Assembly (NCBI RefSeq): GCF_013426205.1
Contig: NC_089423.1
Coordinates: 1,178,001-1,242,000, forward strand
Reading direction: 5' to 3'
DNA length: 64,000 bases
Source: Metarhizium brunneum
Taxonomy: Eukaryota; Ascomycota; Sordariomycetes; Hypocreales; Clavicipitaceae
The translations under genes were made by a program, and so were the position numbers. Below, piece by piece: positions 1 through 11,064 of the stretch; the stretch's first letter is position 1, and every line of letters starts with the position of its first letter. The notes under the pieces were generated by a model that made no database searches, was not told the origin of the DNA, and saw only the letters and a program-made list of their open reading frames with translations.

Positions 1-131
1 AAGTGAGGTCTCTGATGGATGGGGTAGAAAAGAAGGGAGGATGTAACATCTGAAGCCTCCCCGCGGGGTTCGACAGAAAACCTGGAAGTCGTCGCCAGTC
101 GTCTGCCATGCAATTGGGCAAGAGCGACACG

Positions 132-385
132 GTATCCCTTTGAATGTGCGCAGGTCCAATTGATGTATTCAACCCACTTTTTTTATGATACTTAAGGATA
201 CTTAAGGATATTTAAGGATACTTAAATATACTTTCTTATTAATAATAATAACTAGTATATTCTTATATACTTAAGTATCTTTAAAATTATAATCTCTAAG
301 TATATATCTTTTAAATAAGTAATTATTATTGGCTAGAACCCTGGTCCGTTACAAAAATTAGACCTGCGCACATTCGAAGGGATAC
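132..385. mobile_element. MITE-like non-autonomous element with terminal inverted repeats
   Basis: Positions 132-161 and 356-385 are inverted copies of each other, matching at 28 of 30 bases by eye. The outermost TA dinucleotides (133-134 and 383-384) could be the target-site duplication of a Tc1/mariner-like element. The roughly 190 bp interior is extremely AT-rich, holds short tandem ggatacttaa-type units around 190-232, and has no coding capacity. Size, inverted ends and lack of an ORF fit a miniature inverted-repeat element; the AT-richness could also reflect RIP-type decay. The family is unknown to me. Confidence 0.6.
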
Positions 386-575
386 TCTTGTAGCTGACCA
401 CCTCACAACCTGGCAACTTTGACTGTGTACTAGGGTGCCTAGTACTTAGTACCAAGAGCTTTGTCACTTGTTATTCCAAGGTTGATGATCTAGCACATTT
501 CGCATGAATTGCTTCCAGACACCATCTACTATCAACACCCACACGGTCACTCGAGCATTCTGATATGTACCAGAA

Positions 576-2752
576 CTAATTGTCCTCCCCTGTCCCCGTC
601 AGCCCACCTGCCAACCCCTCCATTCTTCTATCCAACAGGTCATCTGTACTGCCTAACTTGATGAGACTCTTATTCTTACTCAATATCTTCTTCTTATGTT
701 TCTGCGCATCGCCATTTCCCTTCTCATTTGATACCATTTCAAGCTTCTCTGCCCCAGAAGCATTTGAGCCCCGTCCCCTATTTAGCTTGGTCATGCTAAT
801 CTCCAATGGCTTATCTTCGTCACCACTAGACTCCGCCAAGTGATGTTGATGATGTTGTCGTTGCTCACTGTGGTATGCCATCCTTTCTGTGCGCGGGGAG
901 AGATGAGTAGGGTGTTGGTTCTTGGTGCGGAGATGCTCTGCTTCGAGGAAGAGCTGTTCGAACCAGAGAACGCACCGATCAAAGTGTTTCCATGCAGGAG
1001 GATAAATTCCAGGGAATTGCATGAATCCATGGGAGACTCCGGGGATGAGAGCTACTTCAGCTGCTTCAGTGTCGTCAAAGGGCCGGTTTTGTTCCCTTGC
1101 TACGGCCTCTTTGGCGCGACGGAGACGGCCTGCGAAGATGACGGTGTCATCGACGAGAGGATCACGTTCGCCCGTCATAAAGTATGTTTTGGGGAACCTG
1201 GCGAGAAGGTTTTCAGGCGCGAGGACCGGACTTAAGAGATAATCCTGCGAGAAGTCGGGTCGATTATGGGGTCCGATGTAGAGGATAATCATGGCTCGCA
1301 TCATTTCCGGAGTGAGGACTCGGTCATTAAAGTAGGAAATCATGGAGGATGTTGCGAGACGAGTTTGCATCGGCTGCGAGTGGTGAGACATGTTGTCCAC
1401 CTTTTTGGGTCCGTTCCTCTCCGTATCTGAGGTAAAAGACCGCGGCCCAGTGTGGGAGAATTGAGGTTGGCAATCGTGAGGACTTCTGGGCGGGATAGAA
1501 GTTGATTCAGGAGGAGTGATTTCGTCTTCGTCATCGGAGTGATGTGGTGTTCCCACCAGTTGGTTGTATTGCATGCTTTTGCGTCGGGCAATAGTTCTAT
1601 TTGTCTTGCGCATCTTACGGTCTCTAATCAACGACATTTGCTCATCTGTCATCCAGTTTCCGATATTCATGTCCAGGGCTGGATAGAAACACACCAAACC
1701 GTCTGGAGCGGGCAGTGCTCCTCGGCCAGCAAATCGCCGGAACTCACCATCACTCGTCTCGGTAATCATCAAGGTTGCGGAGACAGCAAGGTTGGCTCCA
1801 GCACTATCGCCCGTGATAATAATTCGAGGCGTCTCGCGACCTGACAGGCCGATGCAACGCCCTTTTGTATTGATGATGGCGGCATAGACGTCAAATATCT
1901 CATTGACGGCATAGGGATAGGGAAATTCTGGGGCCTTTTTATAGTCCAGACTAAGAATAGGCAGCCCAGACTTTGATGCCCAAGCAAGGAGCTTGTCATC
2001 GTTGCATCGAGGGTCCATGGCAACAAAGCCTCCGCCAGGAACATCCAGCACAAGTCTGCTGTGAAGCAGCAAGTCCGCTAGTGGCCCGTCGAAATACAAC
2101 CATCCCAGGATGGGCTCCTTGTAATCACTATTCGATGGCCGGGGAATTCGAATTTGCCTTGGAGGCCATCTTGTGAATCGGGGTCGCATTAGGCGTTGTA
2201 GTACACTCAGATAAGGTGTCGTGCCTTTGTTCCACGCAACGCGAAGGTGCTCGACCGTGATCATACCTCGGACTTTGCGGACCTTCTCATCCGCTCGTTC
2301 TGCGGCTACTAGGTAAAATAGAGAGAACAGGATGCTCGCCAGGTCCCTCATCCATTTGACTTTGATCTTCATTGCCGTCCAAAACCCAGCGTCCAGAGCG
2401 GTTAGGACCCAAGTGGCGCGGAAGTAAGTCGTGTCGTACATGTTGGCCATGGGCTCAGGGCTGGCCAGGCCAACAAGGGCGCTGAAGTTTCGAGCAGCAT
2501 AGAGATAGATGATTGTCAGGGCAGATATTTGCCACGCTGTAAGGCGCTTGGTGAAGAATTTAGAAAGTGACTGGGCCCCGGGCGGTCCATGTCTGTGTCC
2601 TCTAGGATGACGTTAGTCTCGAACGCTGTATGCATGATGGGCTGTCGGTATCGCATATACCTATACAAATAAAAGGACCATAGAGATAACACGGCCAGGA
2701 CCTGAAGTCGCCTTGACTTTGACGACGGCCGCCCTAAGACGTGGTCTATCAT
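576..2752 (-). CDS. Membrane-anchored alpha/beta hydrolase, hormone-sensitive-lipase type
   Basis: Two exons, 2661-2752 and 576-2601, encode 705 residues. The intron (2602-2660) starts GTATATG, has a GACTAACG branch and ends CCTAG. Two hydrophobic segments near residues 17-31 and 53-78 suggest an N-terminal membrane anchor. The oxyanion motif is PGGG (about 219-222) rather than the usual HGGG. The nucleophile elbow GDSAG lies at 295-299 (Ser about 297), a probable acid lies in GERDPLVDD, and the catalytic His lies in GVSHGF (about 555). A low-complexity, Ser/Pro/charge-rich insertion of roughly 100 residues separates the nucleophile and acid regions, and a basic tail follows the His. The family cleaves esters or lipids; the substrate here is unknown. 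ATG 2752 is chosen because exon 1 supplies the first hydrophobic helix. The gene diverges from the RING gene at 4409. Confidence 0.82.
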
Positions 2753-4408
2753 GCTGATTGTTTGTAGGGGTGATTGTTTAGGGAAGGGTCTTTGCCGTCG
2801 CAGGATCTGACATGTGAAAGTCGACGGCAGCACAGAAATTTTGGTAGTATCAGCCAGCAGCGACCCGGCTCATTGTGTTAGACAAACCGCTACCGCAATG
2901 TAAATGTTCAATTGGTACAATGGAGAAATGCAACAGACGAAGGCGTAAATGCGAGAGAGGGAAACAAATATGTCGGTGGCGTCGTGCGTTCAGACCCGAG
3001 AGTCGAGACAATGGGTCAAAGGGTGTCTGAAAATAGAACAGGAGTAACCGTACTCTGGCGACTTCTGGGGATGCATCAAACATATATTACTCGGTGGGAG
3101 AATAGACAGTTTGGACAGCCCCCAGGCAGAGACAGAAGTTGTACATGTAATGTAGGAAAAGTCGGTGGCAGGCCATTCTATGGTTATTTTGCATGCTTAG
3201 TCTGGCCCGTGAAGGGGCTCGTGACACCAGTCTTTTTGGACGGATGCAGACTGGACGAGTGCGAAGAAAGGCGCAGTGGTGGGCTGCTGACGTCTGTCCA
3301 GGACTGGCATGTGAAAGCTGCGTTGGTGCCGGTCTGACTGAGCTGGCACTAATGTCGCCGCAAGTTCGTGGGGAAGGTACAAGGGAGACTTGGCCAATCA
3401 AGTCAATTGTAATGAGTGGTCAGTCCTCCTCACGTCAAAACATGGGCTCAGTGCTGCGACATATTAGCTTTGTCGCAACCCGAGATTTCCTGAGCCAGAT
3501 GCTGCATCGCAGATTAACGTACAATGCACGTAGGCGATCTTTCTTTGCAAGGAACTATGGAGTACACCGTAGCAATACTTATTGTATGTACTCCAGTACA
3601 GAGGGTGCAGATCTGGGGTCCCCCCGTGCCCCTCCATTCCTACATTCCAACATGGCACGCTGCAGCCCCTCCCCCATGCGGAGACAGCCACATGCTGCAA
3701 AGCGCCAGGCAGATTGAGGCAGTCAGAGTGGCAGGATAACAACACCGGCCATAATGAAATGCTTCGTGCACGATTGATTACAGCGATTTTTAACCGTCTT
3801 TTATTTTTTCTGGTCTCCTCTTCTTTCTTGACGTAGCTCGCTCAGAGTTGGCTGCGAGAAGCAAAGCATAGAAGCTGCGGCTGGTGACACGCTCATGTAT
3901 AGCATGTCCACACCTGATCTATTAAAAATGCAGCTGGGATTTGGAAACGAGAGAAAAAAAGATTTGTAGAAAAAGCTACTCATCTGACGTCAAAATACAC
4001 CGTCAAGTAAACTATTTTTCCAAGCTATGAATCCCGCGGTCGTGTCCAAAAACGAAAGATGCGGCATAGTATCGGCCATGAAGGCAACTTCTTCAATATG
4101 TATGTAAGCCTTGGAAGCTAAATGTGGGTGGCGGCGGTTCGTCCGTTTCCGATCCGATCAACCGGCCAATTTGGGGACAAGACAGGACGCACATGTAGGA
4201 GTACACTGAACTCAGGCCTACTTAGAGAAATCGTCACGTCTCCTCACTTCTGCCCTCCACTGTCTTCTAACCATCAATTCCTCTCCTTTTCATTCCCGTC
4301 CCATCTTTCCCAAAGGTGCGCGGGTTGCATTCCCAATGCCTTACTCCTCCGTCAGCAGCTAACGACTGCACCCGCCCAATACGCCCTGCCCAAGTCGATT
4401 GTTTGAGC
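2753..4408. other. Divergent intergenic region (shared promoter)
   Basis: This 1.66 kb lies between the hydrolase (leftward) and the RING-finger gene (rightward) and must hold both promoters. It contains only short ORFs without protein-like composition. The stretch 4240-4320 is strongly pyrimidine-rich, as is common in fungal 5' leaders. No tRNA, repeat or conserved coding segment was seen. Confidence 0.6.
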
Positions 4409-6076
4409 ATGTCTACAGCCCAGGGAGGGGGACCTGATCCCCAGGCGATGCAGGCGATGCTGGCGCCCGCTCTGACAGTCCATACCCCCGAAGAAGCTGC
4501 GGCAGAATCCAGCTCGCGAGCAACTGTGCGCGAAACCACCAGACCGACGAGCGTCGATTTATCCCGAGAGGGCGCTTCAGAATCAAGCGACGAGGGAGAT
4601 CGAGGAGTTCGCATGAGCCCCGCTGCGGCAAGACGCTTCGCTCGTCGCAACTTGAGGCGGACAGCCGCCACGCCAGACCTTGTCACCAGTCTGGTCAGAC
4701 CACCATCCCCAGAAGCCTTTTATATTGCTCAAGATGCCCACGGTCATCCTCGACAGCGCGCAATATCGCGTCCGGCTGCCATGTTATCACAACCATATGG
4801 GCGACGACATTCAAATGCTGGGCCCGACCGCAGGACTGGCCCTCTGTTGCCCCCTCACCCGTCCTCTCTCGACATACCCAACAAGTATGGTGGCAACTGC
4901 ATTTTCGACATGCACATGCTGACCTATGTCTCTGACCCCGATCCGAACCTGCTGTGTCCCATATGTCACGACCCGCTCGTCGATCCCGTCACCACACCGT
5001 GCGACCACACATTCTGCTACAGGTGTTTGCGACGCAGTATTGCGTCAAGCCCTTCCGGAACAGCCTGCCCCATCGACCGCGAGCTCTTGCTGTGGGTGGA
5101 CTGTTTCAGTGCGGCTAGACTTGTTCGCACACAGCTCAATTGCTTGATGGTTAAATGCCCCAACCAGGGGCGAGGCTGTGAAAGTGAACTGCGACGTGAA
5201 AACGTTGAAAAGCACGCGACAACCGAATGCCGCTTCCGGGAATTTACATGCCCCGATACTGCGTGTGATAAGAAGCTACGGGACAAGCCCAAGGATGATA
5301 AATGCCGCCACAGGGAAGTAGGCTGCGCCTTGTGCCATGATCAGGTAGAAGAAGCGGACAAAGACATGCATCTGCTTTCGTGCTCGCAGGCCAAGACGAG
5401 ATGTCAATCCTGCTGGCAGCTGGTTTGCCGGTCACAGATGAAATCACATCACGATTTGGAGTGCGACGGGGTAGAAGTTGGCTGTCCCTACAAAGACCTG
5501 GGGTGTCCGGTCAGGACAATACGAGGAGAGGTTGGGGCGCACTCGTTCACATGCGCTTTCCACCCAGACACGCCATCGGGAATTGTGATTCGTAACCAAC
5601 GGGAAATTATTCAGTCGTACGGCGACCTGGGAAGCCAGCTTCGAGACATGCAACTTCGCCAAGACGAAACCGCCAAGCGTATTGACGACATGTTGGCGAA
5701 TCGACGGATAAACGGCGAGGGGGAAAGCCGCAACGACGCCGTGTACAGTGACAACAGAACCATGCAGGACCTAGATGCTGGTTTTGAAGAAGTCCATCAA
5801 AACTTGACCCACCTCGAGGCAAGGCAGAGTATGTGGACACTGAACCAGGTTATGCCCATACGCGAGGAGGTGACAGAGCTACGAAACAACATCAATATGA
5901 TACGCATGCATGTGAACTGGCTGCTGAATCGGAGTCGCGAAGAGGGCCGCATCAGAGCCGCGAATAACACGGGGCCAACAGCGGGGATTCGCCGCGACAG
6001 CTCTGGCGATGCACCACCTATTCTGTCAGAGAGACGGAGGTCGTCAAGTGCTGATATGGATGTGCCTCGCTTGTGA
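4409..6076 (+). CDS. RING-finger / TRAF-type zinc-finger protein (probable E3 ubiquitin ligase)
   Basis: A single exon encodes 555 residues. The open frame extends upstream to a GTG at 4316, but the first ATG is 4409. A disordered N-terminal region (1-160) precedes a C3HC4 RING finger at about 183-222 with CPICHDPLVDP, CDHTFCYRC and CPID landmarks. Cys/His-rich TRAF-type zinc fingers follow at about 250-390 (repeated C-x-C and H-x3-C units), then a probable coiled coil at about 400-515 and a Ser/Arg-rich end. The RING recruits an E2 enzyme; TRAF-type fingers and coiled coils usually mediate oligomerisation and partner binding. Substrate and pathway are unknown. No intron is required. Confidence 0.85.
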   Translation: MSTAQGGGPDPQAMQAMLAPALTVHTPEEAAAESSSRATVRETTRPTSVDLSREGASESSDEGDRGVRMSPAAARRFARRNLRRTAATPDLVTSLVRPPSPEAFYIAQDAHGHPRQRAISRPAAMLSQPYGRRHSNAGPDRRTGPLLPPHPSSLDIPNKYGGNCIFDMHMLTYVSDPDPNLLCPICHDPLVDPVTTPCDHTFCYRCLRRSIASSPSGTACPIDRELLLWVDCFSAARLVRTQLNCLMVKCPNQGRGCESELRRENVEKHATTECRFREFTCPDTACDKKLRDKPKDDKCRHREVGCALCHDQVEEADKDMHLLSCSQAKTRCQSCWQLVCRSQMKSHHDLECDGVEVGCPYKDLGCPVRTIRGEVGAHSFTCAFHPDTPSGIVIRNQREIIQSYGDLGSQLRDMQLRQDETAKRIDDMLANRRINGEGESRNDAVYSDNRTMQDLDAGFEEVHQNLTHLEARQSMWTLNQVMPIREEVTELRNNINMIRMHVNWLLNRSREEGRIRAANNTGPTAGIRRDSSGDAPPILSERRRSSSADMDVPRL

Positions 6077-7334
6077 TGTGTGGTGGAATTGTGACCACAC
6101 CGATGGAGAGCTGTATAATGATGTAATGGGTGCCCGGCGCAAGATTCTGGCAGGTTGGGGAGCACAATACAGAATGTGATGTACGAGCATGAAAACATGC
6201 ACAAGAGTGATGCTTGACACGATAATGGGAACGAGGCTAGACACACGAGTCGATACATATATACAAAACAGGGCTAAAACAATACTATGATGGTAAATAG
6301 GTGTTGGTTGTGCGGTGAAACATCAGGAATCGGTGCTGGATGCTGAGCGACAGGGCAGGGAGCACGTCTTTTGCCTTGGATCAAAATGGCCGTCGTGAGG
6401 TCCGCGTAAATAAAGTTAGAGTCCATGCAAGGTAGACACGAACAAGGAAGAGAATGGATTTCATCAACAATTAGCAGTGGCCGAGTTGACAGGAATGAAA
6501 GCGTCAATGTTGGTCAAACTCCGAGCGGACTTTGGCTGTCCGCGAGGGGGAGCTCATCTGGCGCGGAGTTTTTACCTTGGGACAAGTTCTGTTACGTCCA
6601 CTAATACTTAGTTAACAATCTTTGTGTCCCTTTTCTCTATCTTCATCTCTCTTGTTAGGGTCGACAAAATTCATCCTGGGACCCGTCCGGTGTTGATATC
6701 TAGAGGAGGTTTCACACGACTTCCGCTGGACGTTGTTGGCATCAACTGGCGGCTCAGCCAAAGTTCAATGTTGGCACATACGGCGCTATAGACACATGCA
6801 GTGGATGCAGCGGGTCTAGTGGCGAGCACTGGTCATGGAAGCGCCCTGAAGCGCCCTGGAACCAGAAACCAGACACCAGACTGATTGACTACTGAAGTCA
6901 CCCAGCCCAGCCTGCTCTTTAGCACCACGCGCAACATTTGGGCTCCCTGGCCGCCAACCGGGTGCTCATGTGTCCCCGTTATTGACCAGACTTGGTTCTT
7001 CACCAACATCAAGCATCACACTGAATAACGGCCGATTCTTGTTTGCTAAATCATATTGGCCACGGACGGACCTACAAGACGAGGCTTAAGCTTCCTCAAC
7101 GCAGCATTCCACTGAATATTCAAAACCCTGCACATTCGGCATTGACAAGTTGACAGCGGACAACCTGTCAGCCAGGGCGGGGCTCTTTCGGATTTCATAA
7201 TCGTGGTGCTCCATCGACGTCAGCCTTGCCGTCTGCTTCCAGATCCCCAGTCCTTGAGTTGCTTGCAACTTGCAATTCTCTTACCCACACCTCATCTTCC
7301 CTTCACACACGAAGAGCATTGGACGTCGGCCATC
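6077..7334. other. Intergenic region between RING gene and UFD2
   Basis: This 1.26 kb holds the 3' end of the RING gene and the promoter and leader of UFD2. Only short ORFs without recognisable protein features occur. No RNA gene or repeat was seen. Confidence 0.6.
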
Positions 7335-10300
7335 ATGGATCCCAACGACCGGCCCCCTCCCAGCGGGCCTGACGATGCCCCGGACAGAGACCACGCAAGT
7401 CTTCACCTACCTACTCCATGCTTGCGATGTCGGTGCTTGGAGATGCCGAATCACCGACCTAGCTTGATGGTTTACATGGCATTGTAGCTAACCGTGCATG
7501 TAGATGCGGGCACGTCGTATTGCCATGCTGGGCAATATAGCACGTAAGCCCAGCGAAGACAAGACCGACAGCTCTTCGAACCAACCCGCATCATCGTCGA
7601 CATCCACGCCGAAACCGCAGACCTCAGAAGCCTCTACCCCCAAACCAAAGATCAACGTGACCCCGGCCGCGACAACACAGTCGAACCCGAATCCTTTTGC
7701 ACGACTCGGTGTACAGAGCAGCAAGATAGCAGGAGATGAATCCGCCGCCACAGGTAGTTCCCGTCCTGCCTGCAAACGGCCAGCGCCTGATGTTGACGAC
7801 ACCGATTCAGCACCGCCCGCCCAGAAACCAACTCCACAGCTAGTACAGCAGCAGCAGCAGCAAAAGTCGGAGACAGATGAGGACTATGCCCATCGGGTGC
7901 TTTCACAAGTCTTCCGCGTTTCTGTTGATCCGCACCATATGGCAAACCCCCAGGGCCAGCGTCTGGTCTTTCTACCGAACTTGAACCAAGAGCTGAACGA
8001 TTCTGGCGACTCCCTGAAGCTATCCATTGGTAACCTGGACCAGGCCATAATAGAGGCCTGCAGCAGCTGGACACTAACTAAACCCCTTCTAGAGTATCTC
8101 CTGCCGTGTTGGAAACGAGCTGTCAGGGCGTCCAGCACTGCGAAGAATGTTTCGGCCCCGAGACAAGAAATTCTGGACGAGGCCAAGCGGCTTTGTATGA
8201 GCAACTGTCTATTCGCGTTGACAATGCCGGCTCTTTATGGGTTCGTTCACGATGACATACAGAAAGTGGCTCGTATGTATTGTGCTTTAGACTGACAATG
8301 TGTAGTCGTGACCCGAACCCTCAGCATGATACGCTTGTGCCTTACTTGCTAAAGGGCATTCAAGACGATGGTGGTCTTTGTTTTGACTTTATTAGAGAAG
8401 CTATCAAACGATTTGACGAAGATGAAGCGTTCCCTGCCCTATTCAATGATGCCATGATCAAAATTAGCAGCCAACTGTCTACCCTGTCTTTGGGGGACGA
8501 GTATAAACCTCACGTCCAGGTTGGTTGTTTCGCCGTCCAGCAAATAGGAGACGCCTCGACTAACCGATCCCTTTGTATCTAGGCCCTTCTCACATACACG
8601 CGATTCCCAGTGCTTATTGCCAACCTCGCCCAACACCCTTCCTTCAACATGGCACAGTCTGCTCCTGGCATTGAGCGACATACCATTCTCGGCCCTTTCT
8701 TTCGTATTTCCCCCCTTCAACCCGAGGCAATCAAAAGTTACTTTCCCGGAGCTCGATCTCTCGATAGAGTTAGAATTTCGAACGCCCAAGAATCACTACG
8801 AATTGTTCTGAGAGCACATCAAGATGATCTGTTCGTAATTGCAAACGCTTTTATTCGTGCCGGCCCGGACACGAGAAGCAGGACGCTGAACTGGTTCGCA
8901 TACATCGTGAATATGAATCACAAGAGAAGAGCTATGCAGGTTGACCCTAAGGAAGTTGCCTCGGACGGTTTCATGCTCAATGTGACCACCATCATGGACC
9001 GATTTTGCGAACCTTTCATGGATAATGACTTTAGTAAGGTGGATAAGATCGATGTGCGCTACTTCAGGAGACAGCCTCGAGTCGACATTAAAGATGAGAC
9101 TAAATTGAACGCGGACCAAGCCACAGCGGATGAGTATTATTCCAAGAAGGTCGAAGGGGACTCAAACTTCATCTCGGAAGCCTTTTTCCTGACCCTCGCC
9201 GCCCATCATTATGGAAGCGAGGCATTGAATTCACAGCTGAAGAACCTTGACCGTGAAATCAAGTACCTGGACAAACATATCAAGGCCATGGAGGCTGAAC
9301 GTCCTAAACTCGCCAATTCACCCCATCAGCTTCGGTTATTCGAAGAAACTTTGAAACGACACACAAATGTTTTGGAGAAGACGATTGCTCTGAAGCATGC
9401 CATTGAGGGCGCCTTGCTTGATGAGCGAATGCAAAGCACGTCGCTTCGCTTTATGCGTTACGTTGCTGTATGGCTATTGCGACTCGTCACTGGCTCAGAT
9501 TATAAACCAGGACAAGAGACTCAAATGATCAGGTACGCCGAGTGAGGCAGTTCAACTTTTCAGCATGCATCTCACATGACATTAGGCTACCCCTGTCTTC
9601 TGACAACGCAGAGGCATTTGCTTGTCTGCCGGAATATACCCTACAAAACATTGTAGACAATTTCAAGTTTATTTTCAGGTTGGCTTCATCAATTTGTCCG
9701 GATATCCCAGGCTGTATACTGATACAGTTGCACAGATTCCTTCCCAAAATTATTCCCAGTGCTGTTGGCGACGAAATGATTGCTCTGTGCATCACTTTCC
9801 TTCGGTCATCTGAGTTCATCAAGAACCCATATCTTAAATCCTCGTTGGTCTCACTTCTATATTCCGGAACGTGGCCGTTTATGCACTTGAAGAAGGGAGT
9901 CTTTGGCGATCAGCTTATAGCGCTGCCTTTTGCCAATGAATACCTCTTGAATGCCCTGATGAAGTTCTATATAGAATGCGAATCCACCGGTGCCAACACT
10001 GCTTTTTATGACAAGTTCAACATTCGATATGAAATCTTCCAGGTAATTAAATGTGTCTGGAGCAATGATGTCTACAAGCAGCAGTTGACACGGGAAAGCA
10101 AGTAAGTCAATCAATCAAAGGCAGCACAAATGTGTGAGTTGGACCGCACTAACAACTATCCAGGACCAACCGTGACTTTTTTGTTCAGTTTGTGAACATG
10201 TTGCTCAACGACGCTACGTATGTCTTGGATGAGGCTTTCACAAAGTTTCCCAAGATCAGAAGCCTAGAGCGAGAGCTGGAAGACACTTCTCTTTCAGCCG

Positions 10301-11064
10301 AAGATCGGCAGAAGAAGGAGGAAGAATTGCAAACACTTGGTAGCCAGGCTACCTCGTACATGCAGTTGGCCAACGAAACGCTAGAGATGATGAAGTTGTT
10401 TACCAAGGCCTTGAGCGAGTCGTTCATCATGCCCGAAATCGTTTCCCGCCTGGCAAGCATGTTAAACTACAACTTGGAGACGCTGGCTGGCAAAAGGGCT
10501 GCTGCAGAGCTATCCGTCTCGAACAAGGACAAGTATCATTTCCGCCCTATCCAACTTATTTCCGACTTTGTCGACATTTATCTGCACCTGGGCTACTCGC
10601 CAGTATTCGTGGACGCTGTCGCCGCGGACGGTCGATCCTATAAGCCCGAGGTCCTCGACCGTGTGACTCGCATTTTGTCGTCTAAAAATGCAAAGGATCC
10701 CGCTGATCTAGCACAATGGGAAAAGGTAAAGGCCAAGTTTGAAGTGGCAAAACACGAATTGGACCAGGCAGAACTCGACTTGGGCGATATCCCAGCCGAG
10801 TTTGAGGATCCCATCATGGGTGACTTGATGAAGGACCCGGTGCTCCTGCCCAGTCGACATATTGTCGACAGATCAACCATTGTGCAGCATCTATTGAGCG
10901 ATGCCAAGGATCCGTTTACACGGCAGCCCATGACGATTGACGATGCTATTCCACAGACGGAGTTGAAGGAGAGAATTGGCAAATGGAGAGAGGAGAGGGT
11001 GAAGATTGCCAAGGAGCAGGCTGTTGGTTTAAGGGGCGAGCAAATGGATACCACGGAGGGTTAG
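7335..11064 (+). CDS. ufd2: Ubiquitin conjugation factor E4 (UFD2), U-box ligase
   Basis: Six exons, 7335-7394, 7504-8240, 8306-8519, 8583-9532, 9586-10101 and 10164-11064, encode 1125 residues. The protein extends short ubiquitin chains on substrates and passes them to the proteasome through Cdc48. The N-terminus is Ser/Pro-rich with a short poly-Gln near residue 115. The long helical Ufd2 core contains RDPNPQHDTLVPYLL and LPLSSDNAEAFACLPE segments typical of the family. The C-terminal U-box (about 1039-1105) reads FEDPIMGDLMKDPVLLPS, then DPFTRQPM. Introns 2 to 5 are 53-65 bp with normal GT-AG ends. Intron 1 needs a GC donor (GCAAGT at 7395), so the alternative is initiation at ATG 7504, which would lose 20 residues. 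Length matches fungal Ufd2 proteins. Confidence 0.93.

Noticed and set aside
4316..4408. N-terminal extension of the RING protein
   Set aside because: The extension starts at GTG; ATG 4409 is the first true start codon.
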